Shown here: positions 1 through 6,911 of the stretch, piece after piece
Numbering within the stretch: the stretch's first letter is position 1
How the letters are laid out: every line of letters starts with the position of its first letter
Source of the DNA: Candidatus Sigynarchaeota archaeon
GTDB lineage: Archaea > Asgardarchaeota > Lokiarchaeia > Sigynarchaeales > Sigynarchaeaceae
Assembly (NCBI GenBank): GCA_030587525.1
Contig: JAUQYW010000023.1
Span: forward strand, 1 to 12,633
Direction: 5' to 3'
DNA length: 12,633 nt
The notes under the pieces: model-generated
Told to the model about the DNA's origin: nothing
Database searches by the model: none
The model's input: the letters and a program-made list of their open reading frames with translations, nothing else
Translations under genes and position numbers: made by a program

Positions 1-506
1 TGGATTGCCAGGCTGGACCCGGCATGCTTCCCGCCGTTCAACACGTTGGAGCCAGGGACGGGCATAAGATACTTCTTGGTCGATTTACCAAACGTCAAGT
101 CGTAGATGTACTGGTAAAGCTGCTTATTCGCCACCTGGGCACCGATCTTCAACGCAGCCATAGAGACGGCGAGGATCGCGTTCGCGCCGAGCTTACCCTT
201 GTTCTCGGTACCATCCAGGTCGATCATAGCCTTGTCGAGGGCTTTCTGGTCGCTCACGTCCATATTAACGACCTTCTTGGCGATGATATCGTTGACGTTG
301 CTCACCGCTTTCGAAACGTGCTTTCCACCGAACACTTTCTTGTCGCCATCCCGCAATTCAAGTGCCTCACGAGTACCTGTCGAAGCACCGCTCGGGACGG
401 CCGCGCGCGCAAAGAACTTGCCTGCCCGCAAGTCACATTCGACCGTGGGATTGCCACGGCTATCTAGAATCCACCGGGCCTTGATCTTTTCGATTTTGGT
501 TCCCAT
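1..506 (-). CDS. eno: Enolase, N-terminal 168 residues (partial, runs off left edge)
   Basis: Enolase interconverts 2-phosphoglycerate and phosphoenolpyruvate in cytoplasmic glycolysis/gluconeogenesis with Mg2+. Reading from ATG 504-506 gives 168 codons with the family hallmarks: the N-terminal ILDSRGNPTVE motif (13-23), the mobile loop SGASTG (39-44), DLDGTENKGKLGANAI (96-111) and NGGKHAG (157-163), whose His161 matches the catalytic histidine His159 of yeast enolase. The C-terminal TIM barrel with the metal ligands lies outside the window; a full enolase is about 420-430 residues. The start is fixed by a strong Shine-Dalgarno AGGTGA at 511-516, four bases upstream, and a TATA-like box at 541-551. 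The gene follows the SIS gene on the same strand after 129 bases that contain a T7 tract, so it is probably transcribed separately. Identity is very secure. Confidence 0.96.
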   Translation of the reverse strand, partial: MGTKIEKIKARWILDSRGNPTVECDLRAGKFFARAAVPSGASTGTREALELRDGDKKVFGGKHVSKAVSNVNDIIAKKVVNMDVSDQKALDKAMIDLDGTENKGKLGANAILAVSMAALKIGAQVANKQLYQYIYDLTFGKSTKKYLMPVPGSNVLNGGKHAGSSLAI

Positions 507-510
507 GTTC

Positions 511-551
511 TCACCTAAATCAGCATTTACCACGTGCTTGGATTTATTTTT
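511..551 (-). promoter_or_regulatory. Enolase TATA-like box and Shine-Dalgarno
   Basis: On the minus strand an AAAAATAAATC box (541-551) lies about 40 bases upstream of the enolase ATG, and AGGTGA (511-516) lies 4 bases upstream of it. With the usual archaeal TATA-to-start distance of about 25 bases, transcription would begin near 521, giving a leader of roughly 15 bases that still contains the Shine-Dalgarno. The motifs are seen; their use is inferred. Confidence 0.55.
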
Positions 552-576
552 CAATAACGGGCATAAAATCTTAGTG

Positions 577-583
577 AAAAAAA
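577..583 (-). terminator. T7 tract downstream of the SIS gene
   Basis: Seven consecutive A on the plus strand (T7 on the minus strand) lie 53 bases past the stop of the SIS gene and just upstream of the enolase promoter. Archaeal RNA polymerase terminates on U-rich stretches without needing a hairpin, so this is a plausible terminator separating the two genes. Confidence 0.5.
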
Positions 584-635
584 TCTCCACGTATCGAACT
601 CCCCTCATGTAAAAGCAAGGAACGAGGGAAGTTGA

Positions 636-1730
636 TCAAATTTTCGCGATTTTCGTGAGCCACTCTGGCTTATCGGGGTCAAGATTTTTCTCGAGGGCGA
701 TTTCCAGCACGAGATACTGCAAGGGAACGATCGAGAGCAGGGGGTTGAATTCCATTGGGCATTTAGGGATATCCATCTTGAAATCCACGATCTCGGGCAC
801 ATCCTCGCTGCGGGATGCAATGGCAAGCACGCTGGCGCCTTGCTGTTTCACGCGGTTGATGATCTTGATGAAATCTTTCTCGTGCTCGTCTTCAATCGGG
901 GGAATGAGCGTGATGACCAGGTTCTCGCGGTCCGCGAGGGTGATCGGCCCGTGCAAGAACTCGTTTGCGGAATATCCCTGGGCGGTGATGCGCGATCCCT
1001 CGGCAAGCTTGAGCGACCCTTCCATGGCCGTGGCAATGTCGGGCCCCGCACCGAGAACGAACGCGCGGTCGAGAAATTTCAAGTATTTTGCAATCTTCTT
1101 GGCATTCGCCTGGATTGAATCTTTCATGATCTCGATCCGGTCCGGGATCAGGTTGAGCTCGCGGACCTTGGTCTTGTATTCTTCCTTGGTGATTTTTTTA
1201 CTTACCAGGCCGAATTCCAGCGCGATGGACGCAACGATCGCGAGCTGCGACGTGTAGGTCTTGGTCGCGAGGACGGAAACTTCCTTGCCTGCCTGCGACA
1301 AGATGACCTCGTCGGGAAATTTCTTGGCCAGCGTCGATTCGGCCTCGTTTACGATCGGGATGACGAGCGCGCCCTTTTCCTTGGCAATGACCGCGGCATC
1401 GATCGTGTCTTGCGATTCGCCGGATTGACTGATGGCAATGACGACGGTTGCCTCGTCAAGGATGGGGCGTATGAAATACGGGAACTCCGACGGATGAATG
1501 CTGTAACAATCCATTTTCCCGAATACGTGCAAGAAATACATGGCCGCGTTGGCGGCATGGTACGACGTACCGCTTCCCGTTATGATGATGATTTTCGGGA
1601 TTCTTTCATGAATTTTTTTCGCTGTTGCGGCGAATAAGTCTTGCTGGTCGAGGGCGGTGCGGATAGCATCGGGCTCTTGCTGGATCTCGGACCGGGTCTG
1701 GAACCCGGGCTGCTTGCCTTGCTCGTTCAT
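636..1730 (-). CDS. SIS-domain sugar-phosphate isomerase/deaminase, GlmS isomerase-like
   Basis: A two-SIS-domain protein of 364 residues that resembles the isomerase half of glucosamine-6-phosphate synthase (GlmS) without its N-terminal glutaminase domain. From ATG 1728-1730, SIS 1 shows the phosphosugar-binding GSGTS (52-56) and ISQSGES (100-106). The LKLAE and EFLHGP motifs follow (Glu244 and His260, matching E. coli GlmS Glu488 and His504), and a C-terminal WLTK has Lys360 matching GlmS Lys603. All catalytic isomerase residues I can align are therefore kept. Without a glutaminase, such archaeal proteins act as glucosamine-6-phosphate deaminases or sugar isomerases using free ammonia; which one cannot be decided here. 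An in-frame TTG at 1773-1775 would add 15 residues, but the TATA box at 1788-1795 predicts transcription starting near 1765, downstream of that TTG, so the ATG is preferred. It is divergent from rpoA1. Confidence 0.88.
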   Translation of the reverse strand: MNEQGKQPGFQTRSEIQQEPDAIRTALDQQDLFAATAKKIHERIPKIIIITGSGTSYHAANAAMYFLHVFGKMDCYSIHPSEFPYFIRPILDEATVVIAISQSGESQDTIDAAVIAKEKGALVIPIVNEAESTLAKKFPDEVILSQAGKEVSVLATKTYTSQLAIVASIALEFGLVSKKITKEEYKTKVRELNLIPDRIEIMKDSIQANAKKIAKYLKFLDRAFVLGAGPDIATAMEGSLKLAEGSRITAQGYSANEFLHGPITLADRENLVITLIPPIEDEHEKDFIKIINRVKQQGASVLAIASRSEDVPEIVDFKMDIPKCPMEFNPLLSIVPLQYLVLEIALEKNLDPDKPEWLTKIAKI

Positions 1731-1787
1731 CGATGACCGGACCTGGATGGGTGTGATATTATTTGTCGATGTCAATTAGTGATTCAA

Positions 1788-1795
1788 CTTATATA
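1788..1795 (-). promoter_or_regulatory. TATA box of the SIS gene
   Basis: TATATAAG on the minus strand is a near-ideal archaeal TATA box. The predicted start, about 25 bases downstream (near 1765), leaves a leader of about 35 bases before ATG 1730 and rules against the upstream TTG codon. Four TTCGAT/ATCGAA half-sites lie just upstream (1810-1877) and could bind a regulator. Confidence 0.6.
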
Positions 1796-1928
1796 TTGTA
1801 ACAAGAACGTTCGATACTCTCTCAAATCGAAACTTCGATGCTAGGCATCGCATCCCACTTTCATCCCATCGATCGAACCGTTCAGATTACGATAAAACCG
1901 GCACATGCGAAAAAAATAACGAGTTCCC

Positions 1929-1936
1929 TTTTAAAG
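1929..1936 (+). promoter_or_regulatory. Probable TATA box of rpoA1
   Basis: TTTTAAAG lies 122 bases upstream of the rpoA1 start codon. It would start transcription near 1958 and give a long leader of about 100 bases containing the triple CGTGCCTCA repeat and the Shine-Dalgarno AGGAG at 2044-2048. A weaker A/T stretch at 2024-2031 is an alternative that would make the message nearly leaderless, but the good Shine-Dalgarno argues for a leadered transcript. Confidence 0.45.
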
Positions 1937-1968
1937 GCTATTTGATTTATTGACACATTCCACGCGTG

Positions 1969-2013
1969 TGAGGCACGATTCGAGACGTGCCTCAAAATTC
2001 TTGACGTGCCTCA
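1969..2013 (+). repeat. Triple 9-bp repeat (one inverted, two direct) before rpoA1
   Basis: TGAGGCACG at 1969-1977 is the exact reverse complement of CGTGCCTCA at 1986-1994 and again at 2005-2013. The two forward copies extend to an 11-base match (GACGTGCCTCA, starts 1984 and 2003, 19 bases apart). As DNA this is a three-site operator-like array. As RNA, copy 1 can pair with copy 2 (8-base loop) or copy 3 (27-base loop), giving mutually exclusive hairpins ahead of the ribosome-binding site. Confidence 0.75.
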
Positions 2014-2057
2014 TTCTACTTGTCAAAATTATTCTCAACAAATAGGAGAATCAAACA

Positions 2058-4748
2058 ATGTCATTTCACGTGTCTAAAGTCATCTCTCGCATAGATTTTA
2101 CCCTTCTTTCCCCTGAAGATATCAGAAAATTGTCAGCCGCCCGCATCATCACGGCCGACACGTACGATGAAGACGGGCTTGCCATTCCCTCTGGTTTAAT
2201 GGATCCCCGTCTCGGCACCATCGAGCCTGGTCGCAGATGCGCGACGTGCGGGAACCGGCTAGGCGAATGCGCCGGCCACTTCGGCCACATCGAGCTCGCA
2301 CGGCCTGTCGTTCACGTGGGCTATGCAAAGAAAATCCTGAAATGGTTGCGCTGCATCTGCCGCGAATGCTCGCGCGTCGCGCTCACGAAGGAGCAGCAAG
2401 AATATTACTCGAAACGGATCAAGGACCACATGGATATCTTCCAGGTTCTCGACGAGGAGGAATTAAAGGAGATTTACAAGGTCTGCAGGAAAGCGAAGTA
2501 TTGCCCGCACTGCCAGACCGAGAGGTACAAGATCAAGATCGAGAAGCCGACGAGCTTCCTCGAGGAGACGCCCGAGGAAGGCACGAAGCCCGTCAACCCG
2601 AAGGAGATCCGGCGTCGCTTCGAGCGGATCGCCAAGGACGATCTCTGGTTCCTCGGCATCAATCCCGACGTCACGCGCCCGGAATGGACCATCCTGACCG
2701 TTTTACCCATCCCGCCCGTCTGCGTGCGGCCAAGCATCACGCTGGAGTCGGGCATACGGTCTGAAGATGATTTGACACATAAATTAGTCGATGTCATCCG
2801 CATCAACCAGCGATTGCGGGAAAACATCGATGCCGGCTCCCCGCAACTCATCGTGGAAGACTTGTGGGAGCTGCTGCAATATCACGTCACGACCTATTTC
2901 AACAACGAGGTGTCCGGTATTCCTCCTGCCCGGCACCGCTCGGGGCGCTCCTTGCGCACGCTCACGCAGCGCTTGAAGGGCAAGGAGGGCCGGTTCCGCA
3001 GCAACTTGTCCGGCAAGCGCGTCGACTTCTCGGCGCGCACGGTCATCTCGCCGAACCCGTACCTGTCGATCAACCAGGTCGGCGTGCCGCGCGAGATTGC
3101 CAAGGAACTCACGGTTCCCATCAAGGTGACCGAGTGGAATATCGAAGAAATGAAACAGCTCGTGCTCAATGGCCCCGACAATCATCCAGGTGCCAATTAC
3201 ATCATCCGGCCTGACGGCCGCCGCATCGATCTCCGGTTCGTGCAGCACCGGGAAATGCTCATGGAAACCTTGAAGCCTGGCTTCCAGATCGAGCGCCATC
3301 TCAAGGACGGCGATTACGTGCTGTTCAACCGCCAGCCATCGCTACACCGCATGTCGATCATGGCGCACGAAGTGAAGGTCATGGACGACAAGACCTTCCG
3401 GCTCTCGCTGTGCGTGTGCCCGCCATACAACGCGGACTTCGATGGCGACGAGATGAATCTCCACGTGCCGCAAAGCGAGGAGGCCAGGGCCGAAGCAAAG
3501 ATTCTCATGCGGGTGCAAGAACACATCTTGTCCCCGAGATTTGGCGGCCCCGTGATCGGCGGGATTCAAGATTTCATCTCTGCCGCGTACATCCTCACGC
3601 GAAAGGAATCGTTCTTCACCAAGGGCGAAACACAGCTCCTTCTCTTCGCCGGAAACATCAAGAACAAGATGCCCAAGCCACACCACGACGACCCCGAGAC
3701 CGGCGAGCCCATGTACTCGGGCAAGTCGATCTTCAGCCAATTGCTGCCGGAAACGCTGAACATGGAAACCACGTCGAAGTTTTGCAAGGGCGGAGCTTGC
3801 GCGAACAAGAAAGCCGGCAAGTGCTTGAAAGAAAATTGCGATAACGATGCTTACGTGAAGATCGTCAACGGTAACATGATCTCGGGGGTCATCGACAAGA
3901 AAACCTTCGGTGCCATGCAGCCACAGAGCATCTTGCACCGGATAACCAAAGATTACAGTAACGAGGCCGGTCGCATCTTCCTGGACTCGGCCGTCCAGAT
4001 GCTGCTCGTCCTCATCATCAAGATGGGGTTCACCATGGGCATCGACGATTTCTCCGTGAACAAGGAAATGCAGGGAAAGATCCTCGACAAGCTGCACATT
4101 GCAGAGAAAGAGGCCGACAAGTTCATCGAGGCCTTCTTGAAAAAAGACGAAAAAACGCTGCCACAGCAACAAGGCCACACCTACGAGGAAACCCTGGAAA
4201 ACCGCGTGCAAGACGTGCTGCAAGAAGCCCGTGAAAAAGCAGGCGACATGGCCATGGATTTCCTGGGCAACGACAAGCACGCCGTGATCATGACGCGCAC
4301 GGGCGCCCGTGGCAACACGGTCAACCTGTCCCAGATGGCCGCGGTCGTGGGCCAGCAATCGGTCCGCAACCAGCGCATCAACAGGGGCTACCGCAACCGC
4401 ACGCTCCCCCACTTCCACGAGTATGACCTCGGTGCCGAGGCCCGTGGCTTCGTTGAAAGCAGCTATATCAAGGGGTTGACACCGACCGAGTTCTTCTTCC
4501 ATGCCATGGGTGGCCGCGAGGGGCTGGTGGACACCGCCGTCCGCACGTCGACCTCTGGGTACATGCAGCGCCGGCTCATCAACGCGCTGCAAGACGTCAA
4601 GTGCGAGCACGACTTCACGGTCAGGAATGCCGCGGGACACATCATCCAGTTCGTGTACGGCGACGACCTGATCGACCCTTCAAAATCGGACCATGGAGCC
4701 GCCATCGACGTCGACGCGCTGCTGGCGAAGGCAAAAAACTTGAAATAA
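2058..4748 (+). CDS. rpoA1: DNA-directed RNA polymerase subunit A' (Rpo1N)
   Basis: This is the N-terminal two-thirds of the archaeal RNA polymerase largest subunit (homologue of bacterial beta' and eukaryotic RPB1), carrying the clamp, the active site and the bridge helix. Seen in the 896 residues: clamp zinc ligands C61/C64/C71/H74, a second zinc set with C101/C104 and C149/C152, the RLKGKEGRFRSNLSGKRVDF region, the catalytic Mg-binding NADFDGD at 458-464, a cysteine cluster (CKGGAC...CLKENC) ahead of a conserved DAYV segment, TGARGN...QM, and the bridge-helix region near 806-840 (GLTPTEFFFHAMGGREGLVD). Length and split point fit archaeal A'. ATG 2058 has AGGAG at 2044-2048. The gene begins its own transcription unit; no rpoB lies upstream in this window, unlike most archaea. 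rpoA2 follows after 16 bases. Confidence 0.98.
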   Translation: MSFHVSKVISRIDFTLLSPEDIRKLSAARIITADTYDEDGLAIPSGLMDPRLGTIEPGRRCATCGNRLGECAGHFGHIELARPVVHVGYAKKILKWLRCICRECSRVALTKEQQEYYSKRIKDHMDIFQVLDEEELKEIYKVCRKAKYCPHCQTERYKIKIEKPTSFLEETPEEGTKPVNPKEIRRRFERIAKDDLWFLGINPDVTRPEWTILTVLPIPPVCVRPSITLESGIRSEDDLTHKLVDVIRINQRLRENIDAGSPQLIVEDLWELLQYHVTTYFNNEVSGIPPARHRSGRSLRTLTQRLKGKEGRFRSNLSGKRVDFSARTVISPNPYLSINQVGVPREIAKELTVPIKVTEWNIEEMKQLVLNGPDNHPGANYIIRPDGRRIDLRFVQHREMLMETLKPGFQIERHLKDGDYVLFNRQPSLHRMSIMAHEVKVMDDKTFRLSLCVCPPYNADFDGDEMNLHVPQSEEARAEAKILMRVQEHILSPRFGGPVIGGIQDFISAAYILTRKESFFTKGETQLLLFAGNIKNKMPKPHHDDPETGEPMYSGKSIFSQLLPETLNMETTSKFCKGGACANKKAGKCLKENCDNDAYVKIVNGNMISGVIDKKTFGAMQPQSILHRITKDYSNEAGRIFLDSAVQMLLVLIIKMGFTMGIDDFSVNKEMQGKILDKLHIAEKEADKFIEAFLKKDEKTLPQQQGHTYEETLENRVQDVLQEAREKAGDMAMDFLGNDKHAVIMTRTGARGNTVNLSQMAAVVGQQSVRNQRINRGYRNRTLPHFHEYDLGAEARGFVESSYIKGLTPTEFFFHAMGGREGLVDTAVRTSTSGYMQRRLINALQDVKCEHDFTVRNAAGHIIQFVYGDDLIDPSKSDHGAAIDVDALLAKAKNLK

Positions 4749-4752
4749 TCAC

Positions 4753-4757
4753 GAGGT
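4753..4757 (+). promoter_or_regulatory. Shine-Dalgarno of rpoA2
   Basis: GAGGT lies within the 16-base gap between the rpoA1 stop and ATG 4765, seven bases upstream of the start. It fixes the rpoA2 start and supports translation from a shared rpoA1-rpoA2 message. Confidence 0.7.
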
Positions 4758-4764
4758 TACCATC

Positions 4765-5979
4765 ATGTCGGAAAACATTGCATCCGAGGCATATATCCGC
4801 AATACCTTGACCGCGCTGAGCGTGGAAGAAGGCGTTCCCAGGGCTCTCTGCGAAAAGGTCATTGCCCGCTGCTTGAAGGAAAAAACGCTCACCGAAAAAC
4901 AAGTCGATTACTTGACCTTGAACGTCTTCAAATCTTACGAGTATTCCAAGATCGTGCCGAGTGAAGCGGTCGGCGTGGTCGCTGCGCAATCCATCGGCGA
5001 GCCAGGCACGCAAATGACGCTCCGGACCTTCCACTACGCGGGTGTCCGTGAATTCTCCGTCACGCAAGGCCTGCCGCGGCTCATCGAGCTGGTCGACGCG
5101 CGCCGGAACCCGAAGACGCCCGTCATGTACGTGTACCTCGACAAGGAATTCTCGGACACGGAGGAAAATGCCCGAAAGATCCACAAGCAGATCGAGGAGA
5201 CGCGCATCGAGAAGATCGCCAAGGAAGTCGACGTGGACCTGTCAGAAAACACGATCGTGATCCATCTCGACCGGGATATGATCGCCGACAAGGGCATCGA
5301 CCTGGAAGACACGATCGAGAAACTCAAGAAGTTCAAGAAGACCAAGGTTGTACATCGCATGGAAGGCGATGACGAGCAGATCGTCGTCGAGACCGCCGCC
5401 GAAGAGGTGACAATTCCCAAGCTCCAGAAGTTGCGGGAAAAAATCATGAAAAAGATCATCCAGGGCATCAAGAGCATCAAGCGCGGCATCATCGACACGG
5501 CACCGAACAAGAAGGAGTTCCGCATCAGCACCGAGGGAACGAACCTTGAAAAAGTCCTGCTCGTCGATGGCGTCGATAAAACCCGCACGTATTGCAATGA
5601 CTTGCACGAGACCATGGAGATTCTGGGCATCGAAGCAGCTCGCAATTTGCTCATCCGGGAATCGAAAAAGGTGCTGGACGATCAAAGCCTTGACGTGGAT
5701 ATCCGTCATCTTCTTCTGACTTCCGATCTCATGACCGCGGCCGGCGATATCAGCCAGATCGGCCGCCACGGCATCTCGGGCACCAAGGAATCCGTGCTGG
5801 CAAGGGCCGCGTTCGAGGTCACCATCAAGCAGCTCATCGATGCGTCTGTCATCGGCGAATCCGATATGCTCAAGGGCATCCCGGAGAACGTTATCGTCGG
5901 ACAACTATGCCCCGTGGGGACCGGTGACATCCAATTATATTATGATTGGCAGGCGCAGGCGAAACCCAAGAAATCGTGA
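4765..5979 (+). CDS. rpoA2: DNA-directed RNA polymerase subunit A'' (Rpo1C)
   Basis: This is the C-terminal third of the RNA polymerase largest subunit, which joins A' to complete the active site and jaw. The 404-residue product has the expected length. It shows VGVVAAQSIGEPGTQMTLRT (69-88), the trigger-loop region, with conserved His90 directly after in FHYAGV. The C-terminal signature TAAGDISQIGRHGISG is followed by VLARAAFEVT and by the closing LCPVGTGDIQLYYD. A lysine/glutamate-rich stretch in the middle (about 125-245) corresponds to the jaw insertion. The Shine-Dalgarno is good and the gene is almost certainly co-transcribed with rpoA1. Unlike in most archaea, rpl30e does not follow directly; 3.2 kb intervene. 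Confidence 0.98.
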   Translation: MSENIASEAYIRNTLTALSVEEGVPRALCEKVIARCLKEKTLTEKQVDYLTLNVFKSYEYSKIVPSEAVGVVAAQSIGEPGTQMTLRTFHYAGVREFSVTQGLPRLIELVDARRNPKTPVMYVYLDKEFSDTEENARKIHKQIEETRIEKIAKEVDVDLSENTIVIHLDRDMIADKGIDLEDTIEKLKKFKKTKVVHRMEGDDEQIVVETAAEEVTIPKLQKLREKIMKKIIQGIKSIKRGIIDTAPNKKEFRISTEGTNLEKVLLVDGVDKTRTYCNDLHETMEILGIEAARNLLIRESKKVLDDQSLDVDIRHLLLTSDLMTAAGDISQIGRHGISGTKESVLARAAFEVTIKQLIDASVIGESDMLKGIPENVIVGQLCPVGTGDIQLYYDWQAQAKPKKS

Positions 5980-5998
5980 AATCTATAGAAGAGTCGCC

Positions 5999-6016
5999 TT
6001 TTTCCATCACTTTTTT
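5999..6016 (+). terminator. T-rich terminator of the rpoA1-rpoA2 unit
   Basis: T5 (5999-6003) and T6 (6011-6016) begin 20 bases past the rpoA2 stop. Paired T-tracts of this kind are the usual intrinsic terminators of archaeal RNA polymerase. Confidence 0.5.
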
Positions 6017-6092
6017 CGCAGTAAACGCTAATCCTCATCACGGTTATCGAGCAAACAGTGAATTGAATCTGACCTTAGTAGTTGCACCGGCC

Positions 6093-6157
6093 GTGCACGG
6101 TCGCCTGCACTGACCGAGCACCAGCCGTACTCCGTGATAAAGGCTGTGACTTGCAGG
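6093..6157 (+). ncRNA. Possible pseudoknotted RNA element (speculative)
   Basis: GTGC-A-CGGTC (6093-6102) pairs with GACCG-A-GCAC (6112-6121): nine base pairs around one A-A mismatch with a 9-base loop. A second hairpin CAGCC/GGCTG (6122-6126/6142-6146) follows at once. The first loop contains CCTGCA (6104-6109), exactly complementary to TGCAGG (6152-6157). Together these make an H-type pseudoknot topology. A competing hairpin GTGCA/TGCAC (6093-6097/6106-6110) exists. No promoter is clear, so this could be a 3' UTR element; the function is unknown. Confidence 0.3.
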
Positions 6158-6341
6158 ATCACATGATATTTAAGTCGAACGGGAAGTTGGATAGCAATAG
6201 GACTTGGAAGGAAAGGGATCATCTCCTCTTCGATTTCTTTTGCCTTTTTTTGCCGGGGATGGCTCGATCGCGGCGCTTGCGACGTGCTTTTCGAACCGGG
6301 AAGTTGACTATCTCCGGTACCCACCGGGGAACACATTCAAT

Positions 6342-6821
6342 CTAGTCGTAATTCCCTGCGAGAATGTCCGGAATGTCTTCATCCCCGAGCTGGAAAAATT
6401 TCCTGCGCTGCAGCAGCCTGAGATGGTCCATTTGCTTGTCCAGTTCGGCATCAGAAATCAAGTTTCCCCTTAGGGCCAAATACTTGATGGGCTCATAATC
6501 TACGATATTGCCAATCTCCGCGATGCGGTTATTCCAAAGGTTCAAAACTTCCAAAGCAGGTAACCCATCAATGTTCTCAAGTTTCGTGATAAAATTATTA
6601 GCTAGATTCAACTCTTTTAACTTTTTCAAATGCGCAATGTTCTCAATCTTTTCGATTTGATTCTGTTTCAAGGAAAGTTCGAACGTTTCTGTCGAAACGT
6701 TCGATAGACATTTACCAGCGGAACGAGATTTGTGCACGCGTGATGTCATTCTATCGCCTTGGGGTATATGAAGGACAAGACTTTCCCCATATACAACATT
6801 TATTTGGTATCGTCTTGGCAT
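6342..6821 (-). CDS. Small SDS22-like leucine-rich-repeat protein
   Basis: A 159-residue protein whose core (about 46-123) is made of 22-residue SDS22-like leucine-rich repeats: FELSLKQNQIEKIENI, then KELNLANNFITKLENI, then EVLNLWNNRIAEIGNI, then a final partial KYLALRGNLI. Such repeats form a curved protein-binding surface; no catalytic domain, signal peptide or membrane segment is visible, so a cytoplasmic adaptor role is the most that can be inferred. LRR proteins of this type are frequent in eukaryotes and Asgard archaea. The start is uncertain: ATG 6821 has no Shine-Dalgarno but sits about 14 bases from a predicted start site driven by the TTATTTAA box at 6857-6864; Met25 (ATG 6747-6749) is the alternative, and residues 1-24 show no recognisable motif. 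The coding sequence contains a perfect 11-bp inverted repeat at 6679-6704. The gene is divergent from the surface-protein pair. Confidence 0.75.
   Translation of the reverse strand: MPRRYQINVVYGESLVLHIPQGDRMTSRVHKSRSAGKCLSNVSTETFELSLKQNQIEKIENIAHLKKLKELNLANNFITKLENIDGLPALEVLNLWNNRIAEIGNIVDYEPIKYLALRGNLISDAELDKQMDHLRLLQRRKFFQLGDEDIPDILAGNYD
6679..6704. repeat. Perfect 11-bp inverted repeat with 4-base loop inside the LRR gene
   Basis: TCGAACGTTTC (6679-6689) and GAAACGTTCGA (6694-6704) are exact reverse complements around TGTC. The repeat lies in the 5' part of the LRR reading frame (about residues 40-48), just before the first repeat unit. It could be an mRNA hairpin controlling expression, a protein-binding site, or chance. 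Confidence 0.8.
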
Positions 6822-6856
6822 AGGGAATGTGACAATGGCGCCGCGCGGCAGAAGCC

Positions 6857-6864
6857 TTAAATAA
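6857..6864 (+). promoter_or_regulatory. Shared divergent TATA-like box (LRR gene / surface gene 1)
   Basis: TTAAATAA reads as TTATTTAA on the other strand, so one element could serve both genes. It would predict starts near 6886 (plus, 26 bases before ATG 6912) and near 6835 (minus, 14 bases before ATG 6821). A perfect 10-bp GC palindrome, GCCGCGCGGC (6840-6849), sits directly beside it. Confidence 0.45.
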
Positions 6865-6911
6865 CGAGCCTCGGATGATGAAACAGCCTTTGAAATCGGG
6901 ATGAAGACCTC

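Larger units (their letters stand above)
5980..6341. other. Non-coding interval after rpoA2 with a structured GC-rich segment
   Basis: I see no convincing gene in these 362 bases; the open frames across it lack family resemblance and good starts. T5 at 5999-6003 and T6 at 6011-6016, just after the rpoA2 stop, are likely terminators. A GC-rich stretch at 6085-6160 can form two hairpins and a loop-to-tail pairing (6093-6157). A TATA-like GATATTTAAG follows near 6165-6174 and a T7 tract at 6245-6251. A short inverted repeat CCGGT/ACCGG (6314-6327) lies beside the LRR gene stop. Confidence 0.5.

Noticed and set aside
24..467. 147-codon plus-strand frame at the left edge
   Set aside because: Antisense to the clear enolase N-terminus on the minus strand.
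3342..4640. 432-codon open frame antisense to rpoA1
   Set aside because: It mirrors the codon structure of rpoA1, which has full family motifs; the antisense product has skewed His/Val/Leu/Asp composition, no motifs and no promoter.
5242..5904. 220-codon minus-strand frame within rpoA2
   Set aside because: Shadow of rpoA2, rich in Asp/Leu/His with no motif.
6028..6336. 102-codon minus-strand frame and overlapping plus-strand frames after rpoA2
   Set aside because: No homology-like motifs, no Shine-Dalgarno, low-complexity composition; the region looks non-coding and structured instead.
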